From assembly GCF_000247695.1 (NCBI RefSeq), contig NW_004624741.1:34016286-34080285 (forward strand): a stretch of 64,000 nt of DNA. Direction: 5' to 3'. Position numbers and translations under genes: made by a program. This document shows positions 10,269 to 22,330 of this stretch, in pieces. Within the stretch, counting starts at the first letter, position 1. Each line of letters opens with the position of its first letter. The notes beneath the pieces are model-generated. The model ran no database searches, was not told the origin of the DNA, and worked only from the letters and a program-made list of their open reading frames with translations. The stretch comes from Heterocephalus glaber. Its lineage: Eukaryota > Chordata > Mammalia > Rodentia > Bathyergidae.

Positions 10269-13200
10269 TTGACCTTTGGAATCACATACTACTCATATTG
10301 CAAGACATCAGTAATTTATCAAGTTAAACTTTATTAGAAATGTTTTCTTGTCTTGAAGAACACAAAGAACAAGTTACTCACAATGCAATATTATATATAG
10401 ATATATTCCAGAACATAAATGAGCTTTGAGGATGTTATTTTAAGATAAGAAGAAAAGAGCAAATATTGTGTGATTCCATACATATGAATAATCAAGTACC
10501 AAAAAGTTCATAGAGACAGAAAGCAGCATGGTGGTTGGCAGAAGCTTGAAAAAAGGCAAGAAGGGGAAGTGGTTAAATGGGTACAGACTTTTGATTGTGC
10601 AAGATACAGAGAGTTCTGGAGAGTAGATTCCAGTGTGAATGTGCACAGCATTTGTAAGCTGTGTTCTTAAAAATAATGAGAATGGAAGATTTTATTTTGG
10701 GTGCATTCAACTGTCATTTTAAAATTATAAAACATTAACAGTAAACTGAAATCACATATTGGAGGGAAATATTGGCAAAAAACATGTCTGGCAAGTGACA
10801 CAATTACAATGCATAGAACCTCTTGTAACTCAATAATTAAATTCAAAGCATCCAGTAAGAAATAGGCAAAGATCTAATCAGACAGTTTCCAAGGAAGATT
10901 TATAAATGTCTAAAAGTCCATGAAGTGATTCTTCACATGAATTGTCATCAGAGTGTAAATGAAGGCCATAGTTGCATGACAGAAAAGGATCAGATTACAG
11001 TGGTAACAACAAGTGGTAGGGAAGATGTGGAGGAATTGGGACCTCCCCAACTCCTCCCTAAACTTTGGGGTAGTGTGCAGTTCCTCAGGAGATTAAGTGC
11101 AGAGCTATCTTGTGAGCTGAGAATTCTACCTCAGGTTAAAAATACCACTCCCAAGAGAGTTAGAAGCACAGGTAAGCACCAAAACTGGTCAAATGTTCAT
11201 AGAAATATTGCTCATAGTAGACAAGATTTAGAAAGGAACCAAATGTTCACCAATTTGGGAAGGGGTGAACAACTTATGCTATATACAGGGTATGATGACA
11301 GTACACAATGTTTTAAATATTTAAGATTGATTATAATAAAAGACACATTGCCATTAATCCCCCTCAGAACCCTCCCCTTCACTTCCAACACCCTCATACC
11401 AACCTTCTCCACTTACTGAAGCAGCTCTGGAAGTCCTCTTTTGTAGGTTCTGCATGAAGTGTGTTCAAAAATATGCTTTGTGCTGCTGCCAAGCTCCGTC
11501 CAACTGATAGGCAGCTCATAAAACATGAGACTGTGTCCTCATCCATCATATTCATCATATCTGACATATTGTGATTTCAAATCTTCCCTAAAGTCAATGG
11601 GATCATGATATGTAAATGTTTTGAACCAATTCAGGACCTCAAGGGAAATAGGACAGCACAACTACACACACTCACAAAACAGGATTTCCAGAGCTGGTTA
11701 AAAGTGACAAGAATGGTGGGGTAGGTCCCTTGCAAGATATGGGAAGACTCTGAGGGGCAACTGTGCCAATGTGACTTTTAATGTGATGATCACTTCAAAT
11801 TTGAACATTCTTTGTATATGTTGATCACATCATATGTTATTTGACTATAAAGCCTAGTGAAGTTCTGATGTAGGCCACAGCATGGATTCCCTTGAAAATT
11901 ATAACAACTGAATAAAGCAAACGACAGAGGCCTCATATTCTATGGTTCACTAATATCAAAATCTAGAGGAGGAAAAGTAAGGAAGCAGTTATTAGTGGTG
12001 GCCTAGTGTTAGGCTGAGGAGAAGAAAGTGGGATGAAGATATGGATGAGAGAAGAGTGGATACAGGGCCTCCCTTCCAAGGTGATGAAAATGTCTCCCAT
12101 TCATGGGAGTGGTGATTAAAATTACCTGTCAATACACACATAACCAGAATCATGCATGGTAGACTATGTCACCTAAAAAATGCCTCAAAATTAAATGCAT
12201 TAAAATTTTGATTCAATGCACTGAAAACTTACAAAGTTTCCAAGTATACAAATAATTCACCTAAGCATAGGTCAGTGTGTCAAATACAAGTCCTGGTGTC
12301 AGGATTTTGGGCTGAGTTTTTGCACCATGCTCCAGTAAACCAACCCCATGGAAGAACCACAGTAACAATACATAGCAGCTTGAAAATGAGCCAATTTTCC
12401 AAAAAAAAAAATCCCAGGAGATTCATATCAACATGCCAAGAGAAACATGGTCACCCTTAAAATACTGAGGCACAGGATCATGGCACAATGATGGTGCCAG
12501 GACAGTGTTTTAGGGATTTGCTAGAAAGCCAGTAAATTAACTCCAGAATAAGATGTGAACTTGAAATTAACTGAATCATGAGTGATGTACAAAACATACT
12601 AGTATGATTACTTTTCATTTAATATCTCATACTTATAAACAACTTCCTTAAAAGTCTAGCAGAAATTTAATTAATCTCAATGGTGTAGCCCAGAATGCTC
12701 ATCAATCAGGGTTTGGAGGAAACACAGGATTAACAGGTCTCATGAGCTTATCAGAACTGTGACCCCGTGTCCTTGGTGAAGACTCAGCAGGCTCACAGGT
12801 ATTTCAGAAGTAGGGCTGCACAAATGATCCACACTGGGAGTCTCACTGAGAAGTGACTTTGCACTTACTCACTGAAGAAAGAAGCAGGAGCAAGGATCTC
12901 ATCAAGTTTCTTCACATTGAGCAAAAGCAGCATTCATGTTGGTGAGGATAGACTTATTACTCCACTGCTCAGGTAATATTTACAAGTTATTTTTATGTAT
13001 GTCTACCCACACTAGTAATGTATAAATCACATATATGTACTTTTGAAGTACTACAAAATCTTAAGCAACTGCGAAAATTTCATCTCCTGTGTGCTTGTAG
13101 AATACATAGACTGTTTCAGATATTTAGTGTTTATTTCAGGCAATTAGTTCTTCAAATGTTCTCTGAGGACCTGTGCTTCAGAGACGGTCCAGGATAAATG

Positions 13201-14209
13201 GAACTCATAGTGATGGGAAATCCCCTTTAACAGAGCATCAGGACAAGTGATTTGAAAAGTGCAACAGAGCTATAAGCAGAGGAAATCTATGAATGAATTT
13301 CATGCAAATTAAATGACATAAGCAAACATAGTCCTTAAATTAGTAACAAAAGTGGAGATGATTAGTAAGGTCATTATTTTGAATAATTTTGGATAATAGC
13401 TGAATTTTATAGATTTTAAAATAAGTGATTTTTAGTTAGATTATTATATTTCTGCCTCTTAATAATTAATGAGGAATTAGCAACTACCACTTTGCTGCTG
13501 TCCATTCTATGTTGTGAGTGAAATAATTTCCAAATACACTGAAGAAAAGAAGAGGAGTAGGAATCCCTGGATTCTCCTTTGTGTGGTACTGAGATGCAAG
13601 GTAAGTTATACAAGGGACAGGTGAATTAGCACAGGGAAATGGGAGGATTTGCTTGCACTGAGGTGGAAGACCAGTCATAAGAAGAGATGGAGGAGACCAG
13701 ACCTCTATTGACCCCTCTCTGTAATTTTGGTGAAGTAAGTGAAAAATGGCCAGAAGTGTGGTTGCATCAGTAACTTACACTATATCAGTTCTATCAACAG
13801 TATCAGCTGGTTTCAATTTAGAGAGTAACGTTCTCTGCCAATAGGATTCTCTTTATTAGAAAAATTAGTCCAAAAGAAGAATCACATGGAATTAAAAAGA
13901 TTACCAGACCAAACAATCTTGTAAAATATTTTTGTGATATATTTAATAGCCATACGAATGCACATCTGTGTAAAAATGAATATTCTTATGCATGGAAAGG
14001 CAGAAAAATAGTAAATGTCTTTGTAATGGCAAAGTAATCACACATAAAATATTTAATAATAAAGGTGCTAATGCTTTCAATATTATAATACCTCTGTGAT
14101 ATTTTTACCAATGAAAATAAAATAATGCTGAGATTATATCTTTCTATGTAACTCATTTTAGTACTAAAAAGATTGTATCTTAACAAACCCTTTTTAATTC
14201 GAAGACTTC
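10269..14209 (+). repeat. Module B upstream flank
   Basis: Four kilobases of duplicated non-coding DNA that align end to end with 58165-62091 (E) and, from about 10970, with 1-3500 (A) after removing A's solo LTR and L1. A 164-codon open frame at 10925-11419 runs through the same GGGACCTCCCCAACTCC region but is interrupted in A and E and has no domain, so I do not call it a gene. Nothing else is recognisable. Confidence 0.7.
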
Positions 14210-14221
14210 AAAACAAGCACA

Positions 14222-14319
14222 GGTGGGACCAGGGATGTATCTTTGCAGCACAGAACCTGCCTAACAAGTGCAAGGCCCTGAGTTCAATTCCCAGAGCAAC
14301 AACAACAACAACAACAACA
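14222..14319 (+). mobile_element. ID-like SINE, module B copy, with AAC-repeat tail
   Basis: Same insertion as at 3502 and 62092, but here the target duplication is clean: AAAACAAGCACA at 14210-14221 and 14320-14331. The head is GTGGGACCAGGGATG and the B-box-like part is GAGTTCAATTCCC. The tail has become an (AAC)n microsatellite at 14297-14319, which is an unusual replacement of the usual poly(A). Confidence 0.85.
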
Positions 14320-14331
14320 AAAACAAGCACA

Positions 14332-14985
14332 TGTAAATAAAGTAAATTTAAAACAATGATTTTAAAACAAGGATATTTTCACAAAATCTCTGAGAGCAAG
14401 TAGAGGCCAGGTGTGGAGAGAATGCTGGCACCTCAACAAATCCATTCCTTACAGAAGGTTACGTTTTGGAGGAGAACTTCAAGCTGATTTTATTTTGTTT
14501 TGTTTTAACATAAAGCAGGCAGACAGGGAAGTACAAGATGAAAGCAGGCTGAACACTGCCATTAGGAAAACAGAATTTTTACACCCAAATGAAATAATTT
14601 TTTGCATAGAAGACAGTGCAAAGGGAGAAAGAAAAGGTCCACACACTGGTCTGGAAGAGCATGTGAAGTGAAAGAATGGGGCAGGGTGATCGGCCTGGTG
14701 TCCTTTAGATTACAGTCATTTCAAAGGAAGCTCAGGTTCATCCATTAGATCTGTTATGGAAAGCAGAGAAGAATATCAGCCAGAGAAGGACTACATCACA
14801 GTCTCCAGCCCAGGACCTAGAGAATGAAGAGCAGATGAGGGATTTCCAACACCTGGGCTTGTTACAGACAGTCACTTAGAGTAAAGCTGGGATTGCTGTG
14901 CAAAACTGAAGCAAATGGTGTCCTGGGAGAATTAGAAAAGTCATTTTAAAAGTACTGACAAATGAAAGATTTCTGGGGTTTCATT
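14332..14985 (+). repeat. Module B flank between the two SINEs
   Basis: Matches 3582-4250 and 62191-62860. No gene seen. Confidence 0.6.
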
Positions 14986-14999
14986 TCATTTTAACTATC

Positions 15000-15095
15000 T
15001 TTTTTTTTTCTTTTTTGGTGGGGTACCGGGGATTGAACTTGGGACCTTGTGCTTGCAAGGCAGGCAGCGGCACCACTGAGCTAAATCCCCAGCCC
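15000..15095 (-). mobile_element. ID-like SINE inserted in module B only
   Basis: Read on the complementary strand it has the full ID head GGGCTGGGGATTTAGCTCAG (15076-15095) and a T-run at its + strand left edge representing the A tail. It is bounded by the 14-bp target duplication TCATTTTAACTATC at 14986-14999 and 15096-15109. Modules A and E do not have it, so it is younger than the SINE at 14222. Its low divergence from the ID consensus pattern supports a recent insertion. Confidence 0.9.
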
Positions 15096-15112
15096 TCATT
15101 TTAACTATCATA

Positions 15113-15535
15113 TATTGTTTTCTTCAGTTTATTGGTCCAAATTAGGTACACATTATGATCATATTCATCTTAGGAAATTTGTCCCTGCACATGACATATC
15201 TTGGTTATTTTTTCCCATTCCCTTGCCCTCCCTTCCACAACTCAACCCCCAATATTTACAAAAACTCTGCTCCATTTGTTTCTTCTTTTCTAATTTTTCC
15301 CCTCTTTACTTTCCCCTGCCTCTCCCCTGGTACTCTTTACCTTTGAACCTTTTCTTTCCATTTCACAATATCACAAATTACACATTTTAGTCATTTATTC
15401 TTCATTTCTCACACCAGAGAAACAATGCATTATTTACCCCAGTGGGTGCTGTTTATTTCACCTAAGAGTATGGTCTTCAGTTGTATTCATTTAGCTATAA
15501 AGGACTAGTTTATCTGTCTTTATATTGATTACTTA
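15113..15535 (-). mobile_element. Old L1 3' end, module B copy
   Basis: Orthologous in position and ends to 4266-4715 and 62878-63285. The two short open frames within it are translations of the pyrimidine-rich antisense 3' UTR and are not genes. Confidence 0.78.
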
Positions 15536-15734
15536 TCTCATCCTATAAATGTTAAATTTAATAAGATACCAGTAGTTTGGGGAAAGAAAAGTGAAAGAGA
15601 CATAAACATAGTCACTGGATTTCACAATAATTTATTTTATGCATGTTTTCTATTTTGAGTTCCTGATCAGAGCCCACATTTTAGTTCTGATGGCTACTCT
15701 GCATTGTGCTCATAGCATTCACTGCTTACTTTAA

Positions 15735-15749
15735 CTTCTGACTCTACAG
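15735..15749 (+). other. Candidate 3' splice site upstream of OR B
   Basis: CTTCTGACTCTACAG ends 22 bp before the start codon, identical in spacing to A and C. It supports a spliced 5' non-coding exon further upstream, which I cannot locate. Confidence 0.55.
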
Positions 15750-15771
15750 AGACCTCAGCAGGTGGGCAGAC

Positions 15772-16686
15772 ATGGACAACCTCACTGTCTTCACAGAATT
15801 CCTCCTCGTGGATTTTGCAGGATCCTGGGAGCCCCAGGTTCTGCAAGGTGTGCTGTTCTTAGTGATTTATCTGGGAGCACTAACAGGAAATCTTGTGACT
15901 GTAACTGTCATCATGACAGACACACATCTGCACTCTCCCATGTACTTTTTTATAATCAGTGTGGCCTTAATAGACTGTGGCAGCATCTCAGTTATTGTTC
16001 CCAAGGCCATAGTGAATTCCATGACAGGCTGTAAGACCATATCTCTGACGGAGTGTGCTGCACAGATTTTCCTCTATCTTCTTTTTGCAGAGGTAGAATT
16101 TGCCCTCCTGGTTGTCATGTCCTATGACTGCTACATGGCCATTTGCGACCCTCTGCACTACAGGCTCATCATCACACAGTCTTTGTTCCCAGGCCACAGC
16201 TGGCTCCTGGGTCTCTGGTCTGGTCTTCTCTGCTGTCCACACAGGAGCTCTGTTCAGGCTTCCTCCACCAAGACCAATGTGATCCACCAATATTTCTGTG
16301 ATATTCCTCAAATCCTGAGGATTTCATGTTCAGATGTCCAGTTTTCTGAATTTGTACTTCTTGCTGTAAGTGCTTCCCTCATCTTAGTGTGTCTTGCCTT
16401 TATGTTTCTGTCATATGTTAAAATATTTTCAACTGTGTTTAAGATCCTTTCTATGGAAGCCCGTAACAAAGCCATATCCACCTGTATCCCACAGCTGGCC
16501 ATTCTCCTTTTGTTTCACATCTCTGGGGAGGTGTCTGTCTTGGGTCACATTGCAAAGAAACCATCCCTGAAGAATCTGCTGATGGCCATGTTCTACACCA
16601 TGGTGCTCCCATTTGTGAACCCCATCATCTACTGTCTACACATCAAGGAAATCAATGGTTCTCTGAGAAGAATGTTCAGTAGATAA
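15772..16686 (+). CDS. Olfactory receptor B, OR14-like: open frame but with an out-of-frame TM4/loop 2 segment
   Basis: A 304-residue intronless odorant receptor frame, close to the usual OR length of 300-320. Visible family features: N-glycosylation site Asn3 (NLT), the TM1 Gly-Asn pair at 39-40, PMYFF at 56-60, the loop 1 Cys95, MSYDCYMAIC at 116-125 in place of MAYDRYVAIC, Ser-Tyr at 214-215 in TM5, KAISTC at 233-238, and FVNPIIY at 281-287 in TM7. Compared with A and D, two bases are missing near 16175 and one near 16263, so codons about 136-164 are read in a shifted frame; the expected SGLVFSAVHTGALFRLP is found in the next frame (within 16100-16282). TM4 and the first half of extracellular loop 2 are thus replaced by unrelated residues. 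The Arg of the DRY motif, needed for G-protein coupling, is Cys. I judge it a probable pseudogene with an intact frame; automatic annotation would likely call it a gene. Confidence 0.88.
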   Translation: MDNLTVFTEFLLVDFAGSWEPQVLQGVLFLVIYLGALTGNLVTVTVIMTDTHLHSPMYFFIISVALIDCGSISVIVPKAIVNSMTGCKTISLTECAAQIFLYLLFAEVEFALLVVMSYDCYMAICDPLHYRLIITQSLFPGHSWLLGLWSGLLCCPHRSSVQASSTKTNVIHQYFCDIPQILRISCSDVQFSEFVLLAVSASLILVCLAFMFLSYVKIFSTVFKILSMEARNKAISTCIPQLAILLLFHISGEVSVLGHIAKKPSLKNLLMAMFYTMVLPFVNPIIYCLHIKEINGSLRRMFSR

Positions 16687-16719
16687 ACTGAGTTCTCAGT
16701 TAAGGGTTTTATTGACTAT

Positions 16720-16725
16720 AATAAA
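16720..16725 (+). terminator. Candidate poly(A) signal of OR B
   Basis: AATAAA lies 34 bp after the stop codon. Copies A and C have only A-rich sequence without this hexamer at the same place. OR transcripts often have longer 3' UTRs, so this may not be used. Confidence 0.35.
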
Positions 16726-18469
16726 AATCTCAACTCTCATTTTGAGTTGTTTGATTCATGTTTGATGTATATTATTAAATGTGGATCTACACTTGTGGAT
16801 TATCTCTTTCTCGCTGTCTGGATATATTTGTTCTTGTTATGGTCGAGTACAAGTTTATGTCTCAAATATCTTATACAGTTGTTGCATGTTTTATACTAAA
16901 ACCTGAAAATATACACCTCTGATATATTTTGGTAAACTTTTGAAAATATTTGAGATATTTTTCATCAAAAATAGTCAGGCACCATAAGGAGTAAGGCATA
17001 TGTTATGTGTTCCACCTTAACAGATGCTGGTGGTATTGAGAGTACCTCAGGTGCTGGATCTTACCAACCTGGACGAGCATAGTGTGTGGTCCTATAAGAA
17101 GACCCTGCTGTCTGCACTGTGCTCTTTGCATTTGTTCTTCCACTCAGGCTGGGATAAGTTACAAGGGGATTTGACAGGGGGACAACTCAGGGCTGAGGAC
17201 AAAATGGGATGATTAACACTGAGATGCTCACAGGCTCCTTCTGTTGCATCTGCTAAAACCCTTTCCCTATTCAGTGAAAATCAAGACACAAGAAAGCTGA
17301 CTTTCCAAAACAATGTAACTTGGAAGTGTTTGGTTTCTCCCTGTAATCCAGATGAAAACATCCAGGCCATGCTGGATCCATTCAAACTGTGTTGCCATGA
17401 AGAGCATGAATCAGAGTGAAGCATGGAGAAAGAAAGAAAGATAACTACTACTGGAAATTCCCTGGAGAGCAAGAAATAATGCTTGTACTATGGGGTGCAT
17501 TTTTCTCATCAAACAGTGCATACAAATTGATTCACACAAAATGGGGTTTATTATTTCTCAGCCTCATGAAAAATAAATCTGAATCCTGGTGGATGAAACA
17601 CATATTAACAACAATTTTTGTGTCTCAGAACTGAATTCCACATTCTCTTCATCTTTCATCTAAAAGTTCTCTCTAGGAAAACCTCAGCATGGAGGCACTG
17701 GTGCCATTTAGCCCCAGTCCAGCACTGGAACAATAGGTGCATCAGGCTCACTGTGTCTCCATACTTATTGCTCCTGGAAGAACCCAGTGGTGTTTGGCCC
17801 CATGCACCTCCTGTCATACAGAGCTCATGACCTGGTGAAGGTCTGGATGGGACTCATCATCCTCTGATGCCTGAGATACCTCAACTATCAATGTTTCATC
17901 TCTAAAGAGGCTACATCTATTCTCCAGCTTTATCTAGATATAGGTGACAATAAAAATTATGAGTGTAAGCTGCAAATCTTGATATGATTTTGGTATTCAT
18001 TGAAATATTTCCCCCAACCAAGCTAATAATTCCATGGGTCTTTTCAAAATATATCTCTACCAGGGTTATCTGTATAAATGTTTTCAAAAAATTACTCTTT
18101 GAATCATATTTAGTCTTACAAAGGTACAAGGTTAAAATTTTTGAATATTTGAATGTGTTTGTATGAGTTTACTTTGTCATATTGTTTAATTCTATCTAAG
18201 ATTATATGTAAACTTTCTGTCCAGGTTTACTTTTCTGCAGATATTTGAATGAATAAATAAATTGATTTTTAATTTCCATGGTTAATTGATAAATTTATTT
18301 CACTCTGGTTATTTGTTTTGACTTTACCAAGAACACATTATTTTATTAGAGGATTCTTAAAATTCTATACTGTAATTTTGTATATTTTTAGGTAATGTCT
18401 GTTAGACATTTCCAATTTTGAACATCAAGTCTTTTCTCCTGGGTAGTTTTATTTGTAGAATATTTTATT
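16726..18469 (+). repeat. OR 3' flank, type 1, module B
   Basis: Aligns with 6783-8297 (A) and 32050-33840 (C). Short frames occur on both strands but none is conserved among the copies. No gene seen. Confidence 0.65.
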
Positions 18470-19905
18470 TTCAAAAAATTTTTGTTTATTTAGTTATTTA
18501 CAAACAACAATTGTATGTATTTTTGGGATTCATTGAGATACTGTGATATAATTCATACAAAATGGATCATTTAAATGTGATAACTGTATCACTCATACTC
18601 ATCATTTTGCATGTGAAACATTTGAAACATAATGTTCTTTGCAAATGACAAATATATAATGCATTGCTACTATGGTCATACTTTCGTGCAAATATGTCCT
18701 TGAAGCTTCTTCTTTCTATTGAATTGAAATGTTGTGTATGTTGGTCAATATTTACCCATGACCCATCAAGCCCTTATGCCTGGATTTGATAACATGAATT
18801 TTGCCCTACAGATCTATGATTTCAACGTTATTAGCATCCACATATAAGTGAGTCACGTTGTGTTTGTCTTTCTGAGCCTTGGTGAATTCCCGTAGCAGAG
18901 TCCTCCAGGTGCAGCCATGTTGGTACACAGGAAAGGCCCTCTGCCATTTCACCTCATTACCTTTACCCCTCATCTGATGAGGGAACCTAGGTTGCTTCTG
19001 ATCTTAGCTTTGTGAGCAATGCCACAATGAGGAGGGAGTGCAGGCATTCTTTCAGTAGATTGATTTCAATGCTTTTGGAAACACACCCAGGGACAAGATT
19101 CTTCTATTAGGCAGTAACTATTTTTACGGATTCATAGTTTTATGTCTTGAGGGATCTTCATGGTGTTCTCCATGCTGTTTGGGCTAATTCATAATGAAGC
19201 CCAAGATGATTTTACTTTGCTACTCACCCACACTGACACTTTTTGACCATTTGGCAGTAGTCATCTTAACTAATGTTAGGTGATGTCTCCTCCTTATTTT
19301 AATTGCATTTCCTGATGACTGATGGTAATGAGACTTTTTTCATGTATTTATTGGTGATTTTTGTATTCTTTTGAGAAATATCTATGTAGGTGCTCAGCCC
19401 ATTCTTGGATTGGATTATATGTTTTCTTTGATTTTAATTGTTTCAGTCTCATATATTTGCATATTACTCACATATCAATATATTTATTGCAAATATTTTC
19501 TCCTAGTTTATGAGTTATCATTTCACTCTGAATTTTTTTCATGTGCTGTGAAAAACTGATTTAAGGCAACCTTACTTGAATTTCTTCTAGTTGTGAATAT
19601 GAAATGTTTCACTGTCATTCTTAAAGAGACCATCTTTTCTTTCTCTGTCCTCTGTTCTCAGCACTTTATACTGGATCACTGGTTTTGAATGATGGCTCAC
19701 TCTCTTGAATTATGTACCAATGTGTCTGTCTTCTATGCTACTCTCAGGGTAATTTGATCACAAAAAATTTGTACAAGACTTAAAAGTCAAGTAATATGAT
19801 GATTCCAGCTCTGTCATTTTTCTTCTAGATTGCTTTGAAAAATTGCAAACTTTTATTGTTACATAGAAATCTTAACATTTTCTTCATGAAATGCAATGTA
19901 GAAAA
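18470..19905 (-). mobile_element. Ancient L1, antisense (module B)
   Basis: Diverged antisense L1 3' UTR: CACATATAAGTGAGTCACG, CAGCCATGTTGGT and CACATTGCTG-type phrases match the old mammalian L1 end in which the complement encodes a long 3' UTR. The same element follows receptors C (33850) and D (55420), so it was part of the ancestral OR unit. Confidence 0.6.
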
Positions 19906-22005
19906 TTTTTTTGCTTAAATTTTTATGGGTACATTTTAGGTATACAATACATTTACATTTATCATTGGGTGCTTGTACCTGTACATGATGTATCTTAGTT
20001 CTTATTTTTCCCCAATACCTGTACTCTCTTCACCCCTCCACCCTTCCCTATTTACATAGATTCATTTCCATATTTTTTTCTCATAATTTTTCCTTTCCAT
20101 TCTTTTCTTTCCCTTTCCCCTCCCACCACACCTACCCCTTTGGATCTTTTTCTATTTCAAAGTATAAATTTTTAGTTATTAATCCTTTCAATCCTTATTT
20201 ACACTCTCAGTTTCACACACTAGAGAAACTATTCAGTATTTACACATGTGTGTCCTATTCATTTCACTTAAGAGTATGGTCTCAATATGCATCCATTTAG
20301 CTATAAATGACTCTAGTTTCTCATTCTTTATGGCTGAGTAGTACTCCATTAAAAAAAACCACATCTTCTTTATCCAGTTTCCAGTTGATGGGCACTTGGG
20401 CTGTTTCCAAGTGTTAACTATTACAAACTGTGCTGCTATAAACATGGGTGCACATGTATCTCTGTGGTATTATTCTTTTAATTCTTTGGGGGAAATACCC
20501 AGCAGAAGAATAGCTGGGTCAAATGGGACCTCCAGTCCTAGTACTTTGAGGTACCTCCACACTGATTTCTATAGTGGTCTCAACATTCTGGACTCCCACC
20601 AAAAATGGAGAAAGGTTCCTTTCTCACCACACCACTGCCAGCATTAGTCATTGGTTGATTTCTTGAAAGCAGCCATTCTTTGTGGGGTAAGGTGGAATCT
20701 CAGTGTTGTTTTCATCTGCATCTCTTGAATGACCAGTGATGTTGGACATTTTTTCATATGTTTATTTGCTGCTTTTACTTCTTTGTCTGAGAAATGTCTG
20801 TTCATTTCAGATGCCATATTTGAATTGGCTCTTTGAATTTGGGGTGTCTGATTTTTTTCAATTCTTTATATATTCTAGATAGTAGTCCTTTTTCTGAATT
20901 ACAGCTGGTAAATATTTTTCCCACATTGTAGGTTGTCTGTTAGCTCTGTTAGTGCTTTCTCTTGCAGTGCAGAAGCTTTTTAATAAGATGAAATCCCAGT
21001 TGTTGATTCTTTCTGCTAGTTTCCATGCTATTGAGGCTTTGTTCATAAAGTCATTTCCTATGCCAATATCTTCAAGAGTTCTACCTAACTTATCTTCCAG
21101 CAAGTTTAGTGTTTCTGTCTTAATATTTAGATCTTTAATCCACTTTATCTTACTTTAGTGCATGGTGATATATATGGGTCTAGTTTTAATCTTTGGCAGG
21201 TTGAAATCCAGTTTTTCCAACACCATTTTTTAAATAGGCTATCTTTCCTCCAATGAGGGTGGTTGGCTCCTTTGTCAAAGATGAGGTGGCTGAGTATGAC
21301 TGAGTATGTGTCTTCTAATTTATTCCACTGATCCTCTGGTCTGTTTCTTTTCCAGTACCATGCTGTTTTTATCACAGTAGCTTTGTAGTATATGGCTTCA
21401 AGTTGGGGATTTTGATACCCCCAGCCATGTCTCTTGCCCAGAAATGCTTTTGCTATTCTAGGTCTCTTCTGGTTCCAAATAAATTTTTGGATTGTTTTCT
21501 CCAGTTCTGTGAAGTATATTGTTCGAATTTCAATCAGCATTGCATTAAATTTATATAGCAGTTTAGGAAGTATGACCATTTTCACTATATTGGTTGTCCT
21601 ACCCATGAAGAAGGGATGTCTTTTCATTTTCTTATATCCTCCTTGATCTCCTTTTTCAGGGTGCTGTAGTTTTCAGGATAGAGGTCTTTTGCTTCCTTTG
21701 TTAGATTGATTCCTAGATATTTCATTTTTGGGATGCTATTATAAAAGGAATTGTTTCCCTAATTTCTCTCTCAGTGAGTCTGCTATTCGTGTATAAGAAG
21801 GGTATTGTTTCTTGAGCATTGACCGTATATCCAGCTACTCTACCAAATCTGTCAATTAAGTCTAGAAGTCTTTTGGTAGAGTTTTTTGGGTCTTCTATGT
21901 AAAGTATCATATCATCAGCAAATAATGACAGTTTCACTTCTTCCTTTCCTATCTTTATTCCTTTTATTTCTTTTTCTTTTCCAATTGCTACCACAGCCTT
22001 TTGAC
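19906..22005 (-). mobile_element. 5'-truncated L1 with decayed ORF2 C-terminal half
   Basis: On the minus strand this runs from within the reverse transcriptase domain to the 3' end. The RT active-site box FADDMILY is encoded at about 21903-21926 (in the frame 21722-22009). The thumb and C-terminal region follow in frame 21145-21627 ([20 protein letters not shown]...) and the 20858-21103 frame, and the 3' UTR ends in a T-run at 19906. Several stops and frameshifts separate the frames, so it makes no protein. About 2.1 kb of an expected 6-7 kb remain. The left end sits inside the ancient L1 of module B; the right end is where the C/D-type unit begins. Confidence 0.9.
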
Positions 22006-22330
22006 TCAATTCACACAGGAAGAGTGGACCATGTGCTGTGAGCTCATCGAGCTCTGACCAGCTGTATCACAGCACTGAAACCACATCACCACCTCCACTG
22101 TGGTTCAGACCTAAAATGCCCCGCACAGCCTCCTGATTGTGATGGTGATGGATCTTGGTGCTGTCCTCAGAGTAGGTTCACTCGCTGAGAATCTCAGGAT
22201 CCCACTGTGCAGTGAGGAGGCCATATGAATGGAGGAGGCTCTTGGGGGGTGAGTTGCAAGGGTGGCTTTTTCTCCCTGGATTTTCCTCCTGCCTGCTGGC
22301 TGCATGGGGTGTGAACTTTCCCTTATATAT
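22006..22330 (+). repeat. Left-edge segment of the C unit, duplicated at 37420-37760
   Basis: Shares GAGCTC-rich phrases (GAGCTCATC, CTCTGACCAGCTGT, CACTGTGGTTCA and so on) with 37420-37760 throughout. It marks the start of the duplicated unit that carries the retrovirus and OR C. The 64-codon minus-strand frame here and the 88-codon one at 37516 overlap the same region but differ by frame-breaking changes, so there is no support for a gene. Confidence 0.7.

Noticed and set aside
10925..11419. 164-codon open frame on the + strand in module B flank
   Set aside because: The same DNA in modules A and E has stops and frame changes, there is no domain, and the frame crosses ordinary duplicated flank. 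Chance frame.
14411..14671. 86-codon frame conserved with 62277-62540, considered as a small gene
   Set aside because: The modules are recent duplicates, so an open frame in two is expected by chance; it is disrupted in A and D and has no recognisable feature.
22111..22305. Minus-strand frame partly shared with 37516-37782
   Set aside because: The two frames differ by changes that break the reading frame, and no protein family is recognised.
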